Shown piece after piece: positions 1 through 14,447 of a stretch of 64,000 nucleotides of DNA. The stretch is from Pampus argenteus (Eukaryota > Chordata > Actinopteri > Scombriformes > Stromateidae): assembly GCA_036937835.1 (NCBI GenBank), contig CM072876.1:3142001-3206000 (forward strand), read 5' to 3'. Both the position numbers and the translations under genes were made by a program. The notes beneath the pieces were generated by a model. The model was not told where the DNA came from and made no database searches. It saw nothing but the letters and a program-made list of their open reading frames with translations. Numbering within the stretch: the stretch's first letter is position 1; each line of letters starts with the position of its first letter.

Positions 1-57
1 GGTTAAAAACAGCTGGTTTAGTTTCAAGAAAGACCTGTGAGCTAAGCGCTAACATCA

Positions 58-81
58 TGTGTGTGTGTGTGTGTGTGTGTG
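58..81 (+). repeat. (GT)12 microsatellite
   Basis: An uninterrupted dinucleotide run near the left edge of the window. Confidence 0.95.
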
Positions 82-801
82 GAAATCTGTCAGAAAGTGT
101 GTGTGAGAGAAAATATCTGTCTGTCAAACTCTTTAATTTAGGGGTTAAAGGTACATACTGTGGAATTTCTGTAAACAAACTAAAGTTATATAAGACGTAC
201 ATTGATTTAAAGCCAATCTGATTATTAATCAAGCATTAATTATGTCATGTTATGTTGGTGAAGATGGTGGGATATACAGAACATGCATGGGTTGTTTTAT
301 CTCTCTCATTGCAGTCTGTGCTTGCAGTCACTTCCCTGATATAACTCATTTTACGCATGAAGCTCAGTTTGCTTTTAATGGGGCGTTTAGCTCAGCTGTT
401 GCTATCTCTGCTGTGTCTCTGAAGGAAGTTTCTGAAGTCTGAAATAAAAAAAATGCATTAAATTAGGTTATCTCATCTCGGTCTTGGAGACTGTATTAGA
501 CTGGGAGTCTCAGCACGTGGCTTTGCCATGAGTCCCAGCTGTGCTGCTATCTGCCACCTGAGAGAACGTGTGTGTGTGTGTGTGCAAAAGGTCGTCATGG
601 GACAGACTTGGAAGCGGTGAGTCGCTGCGCCGTGTGCCAGGGTCGTGATATGTAGCTGGTGAGACGTAAGTGAAAACTGATGAGAGTGGGCTGGTCATGC
701 AGAAACCCCCCCTCCCCCCTTCATCTAACACCCCCCGGGTCGTCTTTCGTGCCAGGAAATGAGGGAATGCGTGTGTATATTTGTGTGCACGTACTGGCTC
801 G

Positions 802-802
<1 letters not shown>

Positions 803-832
<30 letters not shown>
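803..832 (+). repeat. (TG)15 microsatellite
   Basis: An uninterrupted dinucleotide run in the gene-poor left part. Confidence 0.95.
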
Positions 833-834
<2 letters not shown>

Positions 835-1358
835 CGCAGGGAGTTGGTGTAATTCAGACCTCTTATCGTGCAGAAATATGAGTTGTAAGACATTTCCAAG
901 TCCAGTTCAGTCTGTTGACACTCACATTTAATTCCTTTTTTATTGCAGTAAACGTCTCTAAACTTCTTCTCTTCAAACTTTGTGTTAGAAACAACACATA
1001 AGACCTCACGCGCCTTCGCTCCGGACCTTCCTCTGATCCCTTAAGTGTGAAACCAAACAGTGGATTTAGGGTCATTTCCGAGCTCATCTGCATCCAAAGC
1101 AACTATTTTACTTAACTTGAGGATTCCTTCTAGAGCCAAGAATATTCTGCAGAGACCTTTTCTGAATGTGTGTAGTGAGGGGAAGTTGGACGTGCCTCCC
1201 CTTCATTCCTCGGGCTTTCAGTAAACTAAACCTTGACCTCTACCAGATTATCACAAGCCCCTCTCGTGTGAGCAGCTGATCGTCTAAAGCTAATGTGATA
1301 ATTAGTCGTGTAGGAGTGTTTTTCATTTCTCCTAGTTTTGAAGCAGTGAAGACGTAAA

Positions 1359-1361
<3 letters not shown>

Positions 1362-1445
<84 letters not shown>
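1362..1445 (+). repeat. (GT)n microsatellite, about 42 units
   Basis: An uninterrupted GT dinucleotide run, the longest in the window. Confidence 0.97.
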
Positions 1446-1447
<2 letters not shown>

Positions 1448-1626
1448 AGCCTTCATCCAGACAGCATGACTCTTCCTTTCCATGAAGGCAAAATTTGATT
1501 ATGTTGAGTTTAACAGGCTACGTAGCTTTGATGCTTCTGCTTTCAGCAGCCAGTTAGACAGTTAGACTTAACATTTATCCTGCTTCAAAACAAAGTGACG
1601 AGAGTTGAGCTGCTTCCACTTTTTCA

Positions 1627-2217
1627 CTGGTGGAAAGAACATTTGATGCCATGTTATACTTTCTGCTCCACTACATTTATCTGACAGCTTTAGTTACTGT
1701 TCAGATGCAGATTTGACTCAATGGATAATATAAGAAGCTTTTAAACTCCAACACATTGTTAAAGATGAAACCAGTGGTTTATAAACTGTTTTATCTTTTG
1801 ACGTCTTACATAAATCAGTGTGTAGTCAGGTCACATTTCAGATGTCTATGAGTTGTTAAAGATCAGATTGTCAAAGATTAGAGAAAAAGTCCAAAAAGCT
1901 GAAAACAGATTTGTGTATCAGAACTTTGTTTCTTCTTCTTTCCTCTCCCATTAATCATCTCACGACCCCTCAGATTTATCTGGTGACCCTTTGGCGGGCC
2001 CCGACCCCTAGGTTGGGCACCACTGGACTAAACTATCTAACTGTATATAAAGTAGTTGAAACTAGCTCCACCTCCAGCAGCTACAACAGTAACATGCTGC
2101 TCTAACACTGATGCTCCTCTAATACTTATGTACTTTTATTTTAGATGCAGGATTTTTACTTGTATTAGAGTATTTATTCATTTTCATCGCTGTATTGGGA
2201 CTTTTACTGAAGTAAAA
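1627..2217 (+). mobile_element. Dispersed teleost repeat, copy A
   Basis: It shares long near-identical stretches with 54467-55150, for example 1660-1860 with 54555-54750 and 1875-2105 with 54850-55085. It includes TATACTTTCTGCTCCACTAC and ends with ACTTTTACTGAAGTAAAAC. I recognise this pattern as a very common non-autonomous repeat of percomorph genomes; I cannot assign its superfamily. It has an internal deletion compared with copy B. Confidence 0.8.
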
Positions 2218-3194
2218 CACTTTGTATGCAAATTAGGCAGCTCAACTTTTCCCTGTTATTGATTCATTTCTGTCATCGGCAGCAAATAAAAAAAGCTTCT
2301 GGGTTCAAGTCTTGGTTGTATTTGTTGGCGCAGCTGAAGGGACACTGTGTATCTGAGGCTCCACATCTGGCTTTTGGATCACACTGGATGCTGCTTCCCA
2401 TATTATCATCCTTCAGTTGTAAGAGATGCTGTACCGTGACTCCGAGGGGAGACATGTTTGAAAACAGATGGAGTGTGATTAATGCTGAAGGAGATTGTTT
2501 AAGATTGTTTAAGACGTTGGCTTGAAGCTGTTTTAAGGTCATGAGAGGGGTTCTTGAACAAAGAAGAAACAGGGGGGGGAGGTATAGCTGTTTAGTCACA
2601 GTTACCATAAGATCCAGTGCAAAACAGTCTGTGATGCATGTTGCATTAAAGGATAATTCCCCCTTTTACAACAGCGATTGTAGTCAGACGATAAGACGGC
2701 TTTGGAAATTAAACGGTTTCCACATGAGAGTGAAAGTTTAATCCACGTCACCAAATAAAAAAAAAAAGAGGGAAGTCCAACAAACTGACAGGTCATCAAC
2801 GAAACATTTCCAGTTGTCTGCCTGTTTGAATAAACAGCCAGACAATGGCCAGTTGTGAAAGTACAGCTGTAAAAACCACGTTAATAAGCACACATGCTGT
2901 TCATCTTTTCTATTTATACAGTTTTAAAAGAGGTCAGGTCTGTCCTGAAGTCATTTTCTAATAAAAAGTAGGTTTACGTGTGATTTAAAGGCTTTTTTTA
3001 TCGGTATGAGATCTTTACTCTGATACTAAAAGGTAACATCAGCTTCTGTAGCGTCTGTTTTCCAACGTTAGTGACAATGTTGTCAGTGTTTTAGAAGAGG
3101 ATCCTCCCACCGGCAGACAGACACACAGCTTTAAAAAAACTAATGGAAGATTACAGAGGAAATACCAGCTACTGCCCAACACAGCAGGGTCTGG

Positions 3195-3196
<2 letters not shown>

Positions 3197-3233
<37 letters not shown>
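3197..3233 (+). repeat. (TG)18 microsatellite
   Basis: An uninterrupted dinucleotide run; nothing else is seen nearby. Confidence 0.95.
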
Positions 3234-3234
<1 letters not shown>

Positions 3235-6200
3235 TTTGCTGCATACTTGCCTGGCATTCATGCATGCTTTCTGCTGCGTCCGTCCAGTCTTGTGAGGAAC
3301 TGTGGGAGCTGTCCTGTCGCATGTGTGTATAAAGGTTCAGTTTTGTCATGCAAAAATATAATATTAAAATATAAATTAGAAACATATCATGTTTTTACTA
3401 TTAAATAACCAACCATATACTACTACTGACACGCCCTATAATGTCATATAATTAATTTATCATTCATCCACAACAGATCTATAAACATTACACACGTTTT
3501 GTTGTTTAAATCTTCTATATAAAATTTAAGTGCAGCTTATGTGAAATTACATGGATCCATAAATCACTATGTATGGTAATAGTTCAAACCTGCATTTTAA
3601 TGCTCAGGGAAGCTTTTTATTAATATTAATATAATCTAATCATTCCTTTGTTTGTCTTGTACAGCGTCATATGTTTTTATTAGTACCTGATAATGTTAAA
3701 TATAATATATAATATATTTTACTTTAATACTATATTTTTTTTTTTTAGCCTTGTGTCTAACTCAGCATCATATATGTTCATGCTGTTTGTTATAAGGAAG
3801 ATTACATCTTTAATGATTGTTAAGAAGGCTACCGATCATCTGCAGGAGTCTGTGGGCTGAATAAACTCCAGATAATCATTTCAGAGCCAAAACAAAGGAA
3901 TGCTCACAGTAATTATAGTTTTTATTGAGGATTAATTATCACTCCATGAATAGTTCTGGTGAATGCAGCAGGACATGGATGGAGACTGCTGGTAATAGAG
4001 GTTAGATCTGATTTGTCTAATTTGGTTTTGTTTGACTTATTCAATTAAAGCAATTTGTATTCCAGACATGTTTTGACATTTCTGTACGCAGTTGTTTTTT
4101 TTGTGTTTTTTTTTTTTGTGTTTTTCATTTATTTTGCATTCATTGTAAGTCCTGTAAAAAACACAAAGCATTGTGAAAGTATTTCAAACATGAACAGAAA
4201 ACATCTTCCAGCCTCTTCCTGAACCCTGAGACTGGATTTCAAGATATGCAGGCCCCTTCTCTGTCTCTGCAATATGCTGCACATTCAAGGCTGGAGTCCA
4301 GTAATGCAAACCATGTGGTGGTGTTACTCTACAAGGGCAGATTTAGTGTGAAACATGAGTGGAAGCTTTTCTATGGACGGAGCCAACGCCACTTGAGCCT
4401 TGAGCATGTTTACAACACTGCAGCTTTTTTTTTTTAAGCTAAAACAGTCGATTCCTCTTGTTCCCGTTGGCCAGGCCTCACGTTGACTGAAGGCCCACAC
4501 CCTACACAATGGTCCCGAACCATGAACCCATTGACTCCACACATGTTTTATATGAATACTATTGAACCTGAGTTCCACTATTATTGAATCTAGTTTCATG
4601 CTGTTGGTCATCTCACCCACATAAACAGAATAATACGCACTGCTGCTGAAAGTAAAAAAAAAAAAAAAAAATTAAAGAGGACTGACTCTAATTACAGAAC
4701 GGCCTTTACTGCAGTGTAATGGCCCTTTTTATTCCCATCATTTTCCTCTCGCCTTGACTTCCAGACCTCATGGTTGGAGCTGCTGCTGATGTCATGATAG
4801 GACTGAACGTTCAGTAGCCTTGGAAATTACAATTAATCATGACGAAAGTGCAAAAGTGCAACAGCAGCTAATCATCTTATTGGAAAGTTGTTGTTTAATC
4901 AAGCTATTTTAAATCCAGATAACAATCAGGAGGACTTCATTCGCATGCACGCAGTGAAGCGGCTGCTGGCCACACTTGAGTCAAGGTTTTATTTGGGTTA
5001 AGTTGTTTACATGAACCTTTGACGTCCTGCATTTGGTTCCTGTTCCTTAGAATAATCCAGTTACCGAAATGTTCCCGTCCTCCTTCATGCTGTTCTCACG
5101 TCAGGAGTTTAATCTAAGAACATGTTTCCATGCATGTGAATCCACTGGTGCAGAAGAAATACTTAATAATTTATTAATTATTAGTAAAAGTTCCATCTAT
5201 TCAAAAAACATTTCTATATTAATTAATTAATGCAGCATCTAAGCAGCATTTTACCAACTTTATATATTTCTGGGTAGTTAGCAATGATTCGGTAATTATT
5301 AATGCATCATATATTTAATTTGCTTTTCAGATGTTTTGTGTGCAAAGTAGATATTTACAAACAAAAAAGCATAATCCGAGCTTTATGTATTTGCTATTAT
5401 GAATTAAAAATGTAATTTCTTGGTGGCTACATGAATAAATGTACTTCTTTATGGTTTCATTTGGACATTTACAATGACGGAAACACCAGAAAGTATTTAA
5501 AACGTGCATCATTGGGCACGATGTGAGAACTTAACTGAAGCTTCCAGTAAAAGACTGAAAACGATCCAACTGCTGTTTTAATTTAAATCTGATGAATCAA
5601 CAGCTTTAAATTAGCCTCGTGCTACTAAGATCTCCATGCTACTCCATGCAGAAACTTTCTAATTATTACATTTCTTTTAATAATTTATTAGACGAGTCCT
5701 CTGACTGGGCTCTTTGTAAGTAGATGGTTATGCTGGGAATCAGTTCAGCTCTGACCTTGAATTGATAGCAGTCCAGAGACCGAGCAGAGTCCCTCCAAAG
5801 CTGTGGTTTTCCAGGATGTTTTATAAGAAGATGCAACTGTGCCAGTTGAGCACACAACCGTGTTTGTTCCACTAACTTTCAACATTAGATATTTTCCTTC
5901 TTTGCACCGATAGCTCTGTTTGTGGTTTAACTTGTTATAAATGCATTAGGGAGTGCTCGCAAAAGAAACCTGCAGAAAACAATGTTGACATCTGGGGGTT
6001 TGAGTAACAATGGCTCCTGTCAGAAGTAAATCACCCCACCAGCACGAGGAAACACGAATACGTGGAACTGAATAAAACTGGAGCGAGCTACTGTCTAACT
6101 GGATTTATGACTTGGCGTATTAGTGGTGCATTTTATTGTGCTATCATTGAGAAATAACTGACTTCCATAGCGACACAAACAATATTTTGGCATGGTTGCC

Positions 6201-9200
6201 AAAGGGGATGTGTAGACAAAGACACATTTTCCTCTCAAATCATCAGCTAATAAAAAAAATATTATCCAAATCGTGTATGTTGGCATGTTTGTGAGAATCA
6301 GGTACTTCATCCGGAAAGGAGCAATTTCCCAAGACCTTGAATATAACTAACAAGCATTGAAAAATTATTGTCACTTTTTGTTTGACAAGAGCTGGCACTC
6401 GGATTCGGATAAAAGCTCAAGGTTACTTACTAACACGGTGGTCCCTTACCACGGAAAAACTCAAGAGGTGCTCCTGATGTGTCATGGATGTGAGTGGATG
6501 TTGTTTGTTAAACTGTGGCCCCTCAGAGCAAACACAATACGTTGTTTTAATATTGTTGCATTAAAGTCCCTAAACCTTTATCTTTTATGTATACCAGAAA
6601 ACTCATTATTTAAATTGGAGGAGACATAATATTCACATTACTAAACATCTTGCAAACAGCTGTTGGTTACTCATCAGGAAAGGTTTTTGAAATCGTAAGA
6701 AAACAGAAGACATGTTTCTTACTGGCGTTTCACCGTCTTTTGTACATTTGTTTGTCTCCAACGTAAACCGTAAACGGCTAACCGTAAGCTAGCAAACGAG
6801 ATGATGATAACAAACCGGAGAGCTGAAAGCAAAACGCGGCTTATTTTAGTAAAAAGTGAACATTGTTTCTAACTATGAACTGTAACCAGCATTTTTTTTT
6901 ATTTCTTCATCAAATAAACAGATATTCATAAGCTAATGTTGTAATAAATTGCAGTCAGGCTAAGAGATTAGCACTAGCTTAGCCTCGGGACTTGGAGGTC
7001 CTGGTTCAACTTTGTTTCAGTCTACTTTAATTGTTGTACAGGAGTCGAGAGGTGAAAATAAACCCAGTTTTACTGTGAAATGTGGGATTATGACCCATAT
7101 TTGGTGTTCGCTCTACTTCGGTTTTAACTTCATAAGTGGTTGAAATAATTCTGGCTCAACTGTTGGCGTGTTTATCACATGTCTGATCACTGGACCGCTC
7201 CATTTCTCTCCCAGTTGCACTTCATAACTTACTTTGAAGTGTTTTTTTTTTCATAACTAAAAAGTGATAATTAGCTGATTTTATCCTCCAGTGTTATTGC
7301 ATCCTATATATATATGTAATCCGTTTGATCAAATATTGCTCCGGTCGTGGGAGTAGTAGTACGTTGACCCAAAGTTTTTCCCATGTTCCTTTTGTTTCTA
7401 AAAAAGATTTTCTTTGGTTTTATTTTATCATTTATGCTTTTGAATCAGCGGTCATATGATTGACTGTTGAATTTACAGTTAACTCTCGATAGACTTGTCT
7501 TTTTTATAGTTCGTTGGCCCTGTGATAATAAATTATACTGAACGAAATTGATTTCTCATGCTTTGCTGGCAGTTTCCCATAAAAGCTTTCCAAGAGGGAA
7601 GATGCTTCATAAGTAATATTTTAGTCTAACAAAGGTCAAAGAGAATCACTTGTGGCAAAATGTACTTTTTGTCTTCATTATGACTGAAGTGGAAAATTAA
7701 TTATTAACTGACATAATACTTGAGATGATCTTTGTCTTTTTTCTGTGGGAATGAATATTTCTTCCTGTAAGTCAAAGACAAATCGCCTCTTTTTTTTTTC
7801 TCGATACGACTGACCTGATGGGTGAATTACTCACACACGCCCCGCATGTTTAAAGCAGCGCTCACAGTGAGCAGTGATCCTGGCCAGACAGACGTAGCGG
7901 GACACAGATGACGCCAAGACGCTGCTAATATGTTTTTTCCACTGCAGAGACTTGAAGTGTGAGTTGGAAATGACGTGAAAGAACAAAATGCTATTGGGTG
8001 TTTTCATACCCTGCAAAACTCAGACTCAATGTTAAACCCTGGAAAAGGTTAGTCGCATATTACATATTACATATTACATGCAAATCAGGCACAAACTCAT
8101 ATACAAACAAATATTTGACATTTGAGTTTAAAACATTTTAAGTTTTCCTGCATCATGCTGCATATGACACACAATTATGTTGATTTATTATGACTCACCA
8201 ATGATGATTTTCATAATGATCGTGAGCTATGACTCTCTGACATTATGACGTTAATATACATGTACGGTATTAATCATAATAAGCCATGAAAACCACATCC
8301 TTTCCTTTTGTCCCCATAACAGAATTAAGATTTTGCAACGTTAGTTGTGACCTCAGAGTCACCGTCATGATCATGGAGTTTCCTTTATTTTAATATTGAG
8401 TATCAGGTACTATTTTAGCAGTTTAGTTTTGTTCTTTTCTTGAAATAGAAACTTCTCAAACACGATGTTTGATTCTGAAATGCAAATATGAATGATTATT
8501 ATTATTATTATTATTGTACAAGACAATAAAATTAGGAGGTGATTTTGCTCTAACACAGGTGTACTCACTGCACTAGAATAACTGTAATTGCATTAGTATG
8601 AATGTAATTATGGACTAGACAGTAAAGTTATCGTTGACGGGTATTCACCTCTTTATTGATACTACACAGTAAAATAATGTGTTTTCGCTGTATGACAACA
8701 ACTCTACTTTCTCTGATAATTTCTTTGTTTTTACTTTGAATTCATTGATTTCTTTAATCTGTGGTCGATTCACTCACTTAATCTCAGAGGGAGCCGCAGA
8801 CATCCGTCTTGCGTAACAAGCTGACTCATAAAACTGTGGTAACGCAGTCATCCAACAAGGCTCATATTCTTGCGTCTGAGGATTTGTAATTGCATCTCAT
8901 ATCTCCTAGCAACCGTGTCTCAGACCATCGCAAAGGTTTATTACAATGAATCAAACAATCAGACCTTAAATAAATAAATAAAAGGATGAGGTATTATATG
9001 ACATTATCACACATATTGTTTTATGGGCTTTTCCAGTCTTGATTTTCCTCGTTCAGTGTTTTAAGGAACGAATTGTGGACACAGATGCTTGGTTGTTAAT
9101 TATTATGCAAAATGTCCAATATAGCAAAAAATCTATAACATTTGCCCAAAATTAATCTAGTATCAATTTATTAATAATTTCTCTCCCGATTATCTAACGA

Positions 9201-10537
9201 CACCATTAAACAGTTAAACAGTATCTCAACAAATATTTTTCTAAAATTTGATCTCGTCTTATCTGAGTCAATGATTCGTTCTGTCTTCATTCCTCCTGAA
9301 CGTCCTCACCACGTTGTGCTGTTAAAACATTTTCATATCTTATCTGTCTCTTTTTCTATAGATCCTGTAATAAATAATGTAATAAGTACGTGTCTTAATT
9401 TCTAAGATAAACCAGCCAACTCTTGGACCCTCAGCGCCTCAGTCTCCTGTTGCTCACAGATAGACATGAGAACATAAATAGGAGGAAACAAAAAGGAACC
9501 AGTGTGTTTATCAGCAGGACAAGACAAGAAAGACATTGAAACAAAGGCCGAGCTCATGTAGCCGCTCAAATGTTGGCGAGCAATAAAAGAAATGAAGGTC
9601 TGCTTCTCATAAACAGTCAGCTTGTAACACATATTCTTACTTCACTTTATAGCAGCTACCGTCAATATGTTTTAAATAACGGAGCAAGATGCTATATTTA
9701 AAAGAAGGGGTCACTGGAAGTAATTAACCCACTCTGCAGTTCCCATCATTACATGATGATGCTTTATGATATAATTACATCATATATGGAGCACCTTAGC
9801 ATTTCTTCGCCCATTGTTTTGGTTTTCGGGGTGTTTTTATTTCGTGTGGTCATTTTGGTTCAGCCTCGCCGCTGGATGGAGCCTGTGGTGGGACTGGAGA
9901 CCGCCACCCTCGGGCCCTGACCGTGATGTTATTAGTGGGAACCTTTTGCTCCTCGCTGCCGGTCGTCCAGAGCCGAGTAGAACCGTGGCTCCAGTTCAAA
10001 GCTCGGCCAAAGTCCCGTATACGGTCACTGCAAGCCAGAAATGAACCTTGGTATCTGGTCCGAGGAAAATGTTGTAGGACCTCCCAAGAGAATAATCACA
10101 TATTGCAACTAGCCAGTGGAAGAAATGTGCATAATGAAACTAAACAGGGCAAAGCCTTAGAAGAAAGTAGATCATCTTGAGCGAAATACGTCCTTGTCAA
10201 CACGGGAAACCTGGGAAATGTTGTCAAACAATGGTGCGCTCCACCTTTATTCGCTCCACCTTTATTTATATCACATGATGATCATGGGTCCATGATCTCA
10301 CCGCTGTCCTGATACCACGAGCAGGGTTTCAACTTTGGTTCTGGTTTATTTCACTGAGCTGCGTCAAAGCCAAAAACGTTGCACAAGATTTCCATTTCAT
10401 ACACCTGCACACGGTTGGTGCCACCACCCTCAGTGTTGTAGTTGGCTCACATTGTTGTACATTTCATGTCAGAAAACACCCATTTTATCGGCCTTTAACA
10501 CAAACTGCGCCAGAATAAATAAAGAATGAGACTCGGA

Positions 10538-10566
10538 TTCTTCTTCTTCTTCTTCTTCTTCTTCTT
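10538..10566 (+). repeat. (TTC)9 microsatellite
   Basis: A trinucleotide run that is purine-rich on the other strand. Confidence 0.93.
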
Positions 10567-13500
10567 TTTCTAAAGTTATGTCCATACGGCTGCATTTTTC
10601 ATCAAGTTTCCCTTAAAAAACATGTTTTTAAACACATTCGACCTAGATGATCCATATGTATAGATATGGACCCTATTCTATAACCTTTCCTGTTATATTT
10701 ATATCTCAGTCATCGTACACAGTACAAACTACCAAAATGTTTTGATTTTCACACGTACAGCTGGTTTTATTTCTCATTCCCACCTTCCTCTAAATAAAAG
10801 GACCTGAATACAAAGAGTTCATTACATGTTTTCTGATTAATGAAGTCCTTAAAACCAGAGAGAAATTCAAATAACTATATGTTTTATGACCATTTTGCAT
10901 CTCTCTTATAAATATTATAAACATAGTAGTAAAACAGACGTGTCTTATGTAGATGTGATGGGGGAATGTGACCTCTAGTCTGTATATTGCATATATACTG
11001 TATGTATATTTGTCAAATTAACAAACCTATTTTTACGCACAGATCTTTACTCTGTATCTGTAATCATTTAATATATACGATTTTTAACCATTTCTCTGTT
11101 TCACTTCTCGTTTCAGAGGTTATCGCTGTCTTTATTACATTACATTCATACTGTATGTACAGTAGACATACTGTATAATATGATAATTCAGTCCTCAGAG
11201 ACGAGAGCACAGGAAGTGTGTGAATAGCTGTCCTGCATGAGAACATGACCTGTAGCAAAGAAAAAATGAAATCTAAACATGGAAAGTCATGGAAAAAGCT
11301 CCCGATTGACCATCTGGATGTCATATGTTCAGGAACACATATGTATATGCACATAACTAACCATGGGACTGAAGGTCAAAGGTTGCACAAATAGCTCCAC
11401 ATTTATTTTAGGAAGAGGGAGCAGGAGGTCCATTTAATTTCCTCAAGTGAAGTCTGTTTGAAACGTGGACGTCCAGTCTCATGCTTTCATTCTGATGTTA
11501 CTGCATGAAAGCTGCATGAAAACAACAGGTGCAAACAACTTGTGTTTGTTTTTGTGTTTTGTGTAGAACAAAAGGTGTGTAAAGAGCCAGAAAATGGTGT
11601 GTGGAAAATGAATGCGTGCATCTCCCAGTGCGTATAAAACATGGAGAGTGCAAAGTGTGAGACTGGCACTAACACGCACTTTACAAGGGTCCAGGCTGTT
11701 CTGTTCTGGTTTCTGAGGTCATGTGAAGTTCAGTATATTTCTGTCACCCGGGCTGAGGCGGCCTCCCCTCGGGGCGAGAGCCTTATTTACTGCAGAAGTA
11801 GGGGTGTTCCTGTCCATCCCTCCATACCGCCATCTGTCAGCGAGCAGCAGCGTTCCAGGTGGGACTGGGAACGCTGAGGGGAAACACTGGTGTTACTGGG
11901 CTTTGTAAAGAGGCACAAGGGAGACGTGCTTTGTGGCGCTGCAAACACAATGAGATGGATGTTATGTACAAAAAAACACAGAGCTACTGTCTTGGTTTCA
12001 TGGAGATATTTTGCAAATTCAACTGAGTAAAATACAGTAATGCAAACATGGCTACAGGTTTCTCCACCTAATATCCAAGAAATGCTACAGTAAACTTGCT
12101 TTAACTCCCCGAAACTGAACTAAAACTGAAAAAAATTCTTTATTAGAAGTTGTAGACAGCGTCTCTATGAATGCATATAGGAAGATGTATATGTTATATA
12201 TTTATTGAACTCAGTGTGTTCAGTCACCTGCTAGGTTTCGCTCCTTTCTGACTGACATGAAACACAATAGCAGGAAACAGAGTGAACAGTGATGTGTGCC
12301 AATAAATCTATGTGTTGTGTCCGAACATTTTCCTCCCTGAAAATGAAAACAGGCACTAAACTGCAACTTCTTGCAGTGATTTCCTGTTAGAAGGAGGTGA
12401 TGTGGGGACTGTTTGAATGCATTCCTCCGTTTGGCTCGTCCTCTGCTTCTCCCAAAGCCAAAACAAACAAGACAAATAATTGGGCTTTATGTGAGATGAG
12501 GACAGTTCGATTCAGCAAATTCCAGCAATTAACTGTGGCATGAAGAGAGCACCAAGACTTCATTTAGTTAGCACGTCATTAGCATCCACTATGACTGTCC
12601 TGGTCTTCATCTGGTGCCCATTATGCTATATTACAGTACTCATAAGTGGCCGTCGTTTGTTGCTATGGTTTGGTTGTTGGTTGTTGGTTGTTCACATTTC
12701 AGATCAGATTTTGGCGCCAACATGTTTTTGAGAAGTCGAAGTAATAAAATCCTGTTACGATAGGTTGTTTTATGGTTTGTTGACGTTGCCTCCTGAGCTG
12801 GCCAATCAGGACAGAGTGAGCTCTTTGGGGGCGGGGCCTTAAAGAGACAGGAGCTAAACAACCTGTCAGTGTAATGTTTCACTATGAATTAAATTTTTAA
12901 TATCATAGACCCAGATTAAAAATATAGACCTGGAAATGTGTGAAATATGTCCTTGCTTGTTTTAACTAATAGCATAAATTACAGGTGCAATGCACGCCTA
13001 CTATACTTTTTGTGTGTAACTATTTATGGTCTGAGTGTAAATTAATGGTGGATGTACAACAGGAGATTTTAACATTGGAAAAATATAAATCAGAATTGTA
13101 TTAAAGCCATATTGCATGTTTTTTGTATGTGTAATGGCCCAGATGAAAGTTGACTAAATATTAAATATTACTATACAGTATGTGGTGCATGTGATGGGAG
13201 GAGGTCTGTGAGAAAATCAGATGCAAGGCATATGCAATTAATATTTTTGTTCATATTTCTTTTATTGCATGGTCTTAGTAACTGCAACATGATGTCATCC
13301 TAACAACACCCAGAATAATGTTTTCATAATCATGTTTTAGGTTTTTGCCAAGGATGCATCTTGATTTCCTTTTTTTTCGAGCCTCTCTGAACCGTAAGGA
13401 ATTTGTGTAAGGATATTGTGCTGCACCGTGTGAGACACACTGAGACATATTTTCTGTGTAAATCATGTCCTGTGTTGGCTTACAGGGAAGGGAAAGGTAG

Positions 13501-14071
13501 ACCCACCACCTCAATGGCAGGAAATGCCCCCTCGGGGCTCTTAGGTGATATCACAACCCTTCAGGTTAAACAAGCAGGACAATGTTACAACTGTTACTCT
13601 GTTTTCATCCTGATTCGCTCTGTTTGGCCCATAAACTACAGTCAAAGTGAACATAGTGTTTTCAGTAAAGACAAAGAAGGTTATAAACCCAAGTTAACTT
13701 TGGCAAAACAAGTTTAAATAAGATCATCAGTGCTGTAGAAGCTAAATAAACCAGTAAGACAGATTAAACGTATCAGGGTGAAATTCACTGATTTTCTGCA
13801 GGAAATTATTTCATAAAAAAAATATTTGTCTCTAGTTTCCTCATTCATAGTGTGAATATATAAAATAAAAGTTTTATGACCCAAAAATACATTAGGAACA
13901 CAGTTTATTACATTAAATATCAGAATTTCTGTCTCAAATGAGAAAATTAACTATTTAAAATTAGCTTTTTACTAACTGTGAGATAAATATTTAAAACACA
14001 TTCGTTAGAAAAGTATAAACAAATGTTTAGATTATTATTATTAAATGAGATCCTGCTGTTATTGTTACTGC

Positions 14072-14073
<2 letters not shown>

Positions 14074-14112
<39 letters not shown>
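14074..14112 (+). repeat. (GT)19 microsatellite
   Basis: An uninterrupted dinucleotide run about 280 bases before the 14.4 kb inverted repeat. Confidence 0.95.
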
Positions 14113-14114
<2 letters not shown>

Positions 14115-14388
14115 GGCCACGGCTGATTTAACCTCACGTCCCCGTCTTTTGATCCTTCTCCAGGACAGAGAGACGATGCCCTTTTCCTCCTCTGTCTGGT
14201 GACATCTCTCTCTGGAGTCTTTGGCCAACGCCGACGGCAGCTGACTGCCTCTATATGTTGAAGGTCAGGAAAGCTCTGCTCATATTGATAAGGAGGGTCT
14301 GTAACTGTAGAAATATTTGTATTAGGTTGAGGAAACTGATATAACTAGAAACAATGTCTGACAACACATATAAAATATACGAGCTGGG

Positions 14389-14447
14389 ATAATGTGCAGC
14401 AAGCCGGTCGTTTATTTTACAATAACGACCAGCTCGCTGCACATTAT
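14389..14447. repeat. Long imperfect inverted repeat (about 25-bp arms)
   Basis: GATAATGTGCAGCAAGCCGG and onward to 14413 pairs with 14422-14447 (AACGACCAGCTCGCTGCACA and onward), leaving a loop of about 8 bases and only two or three mismatches. It could be a miniature inverted-repeat element, or a hairpin if transcribed. Confidence 0.7.
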
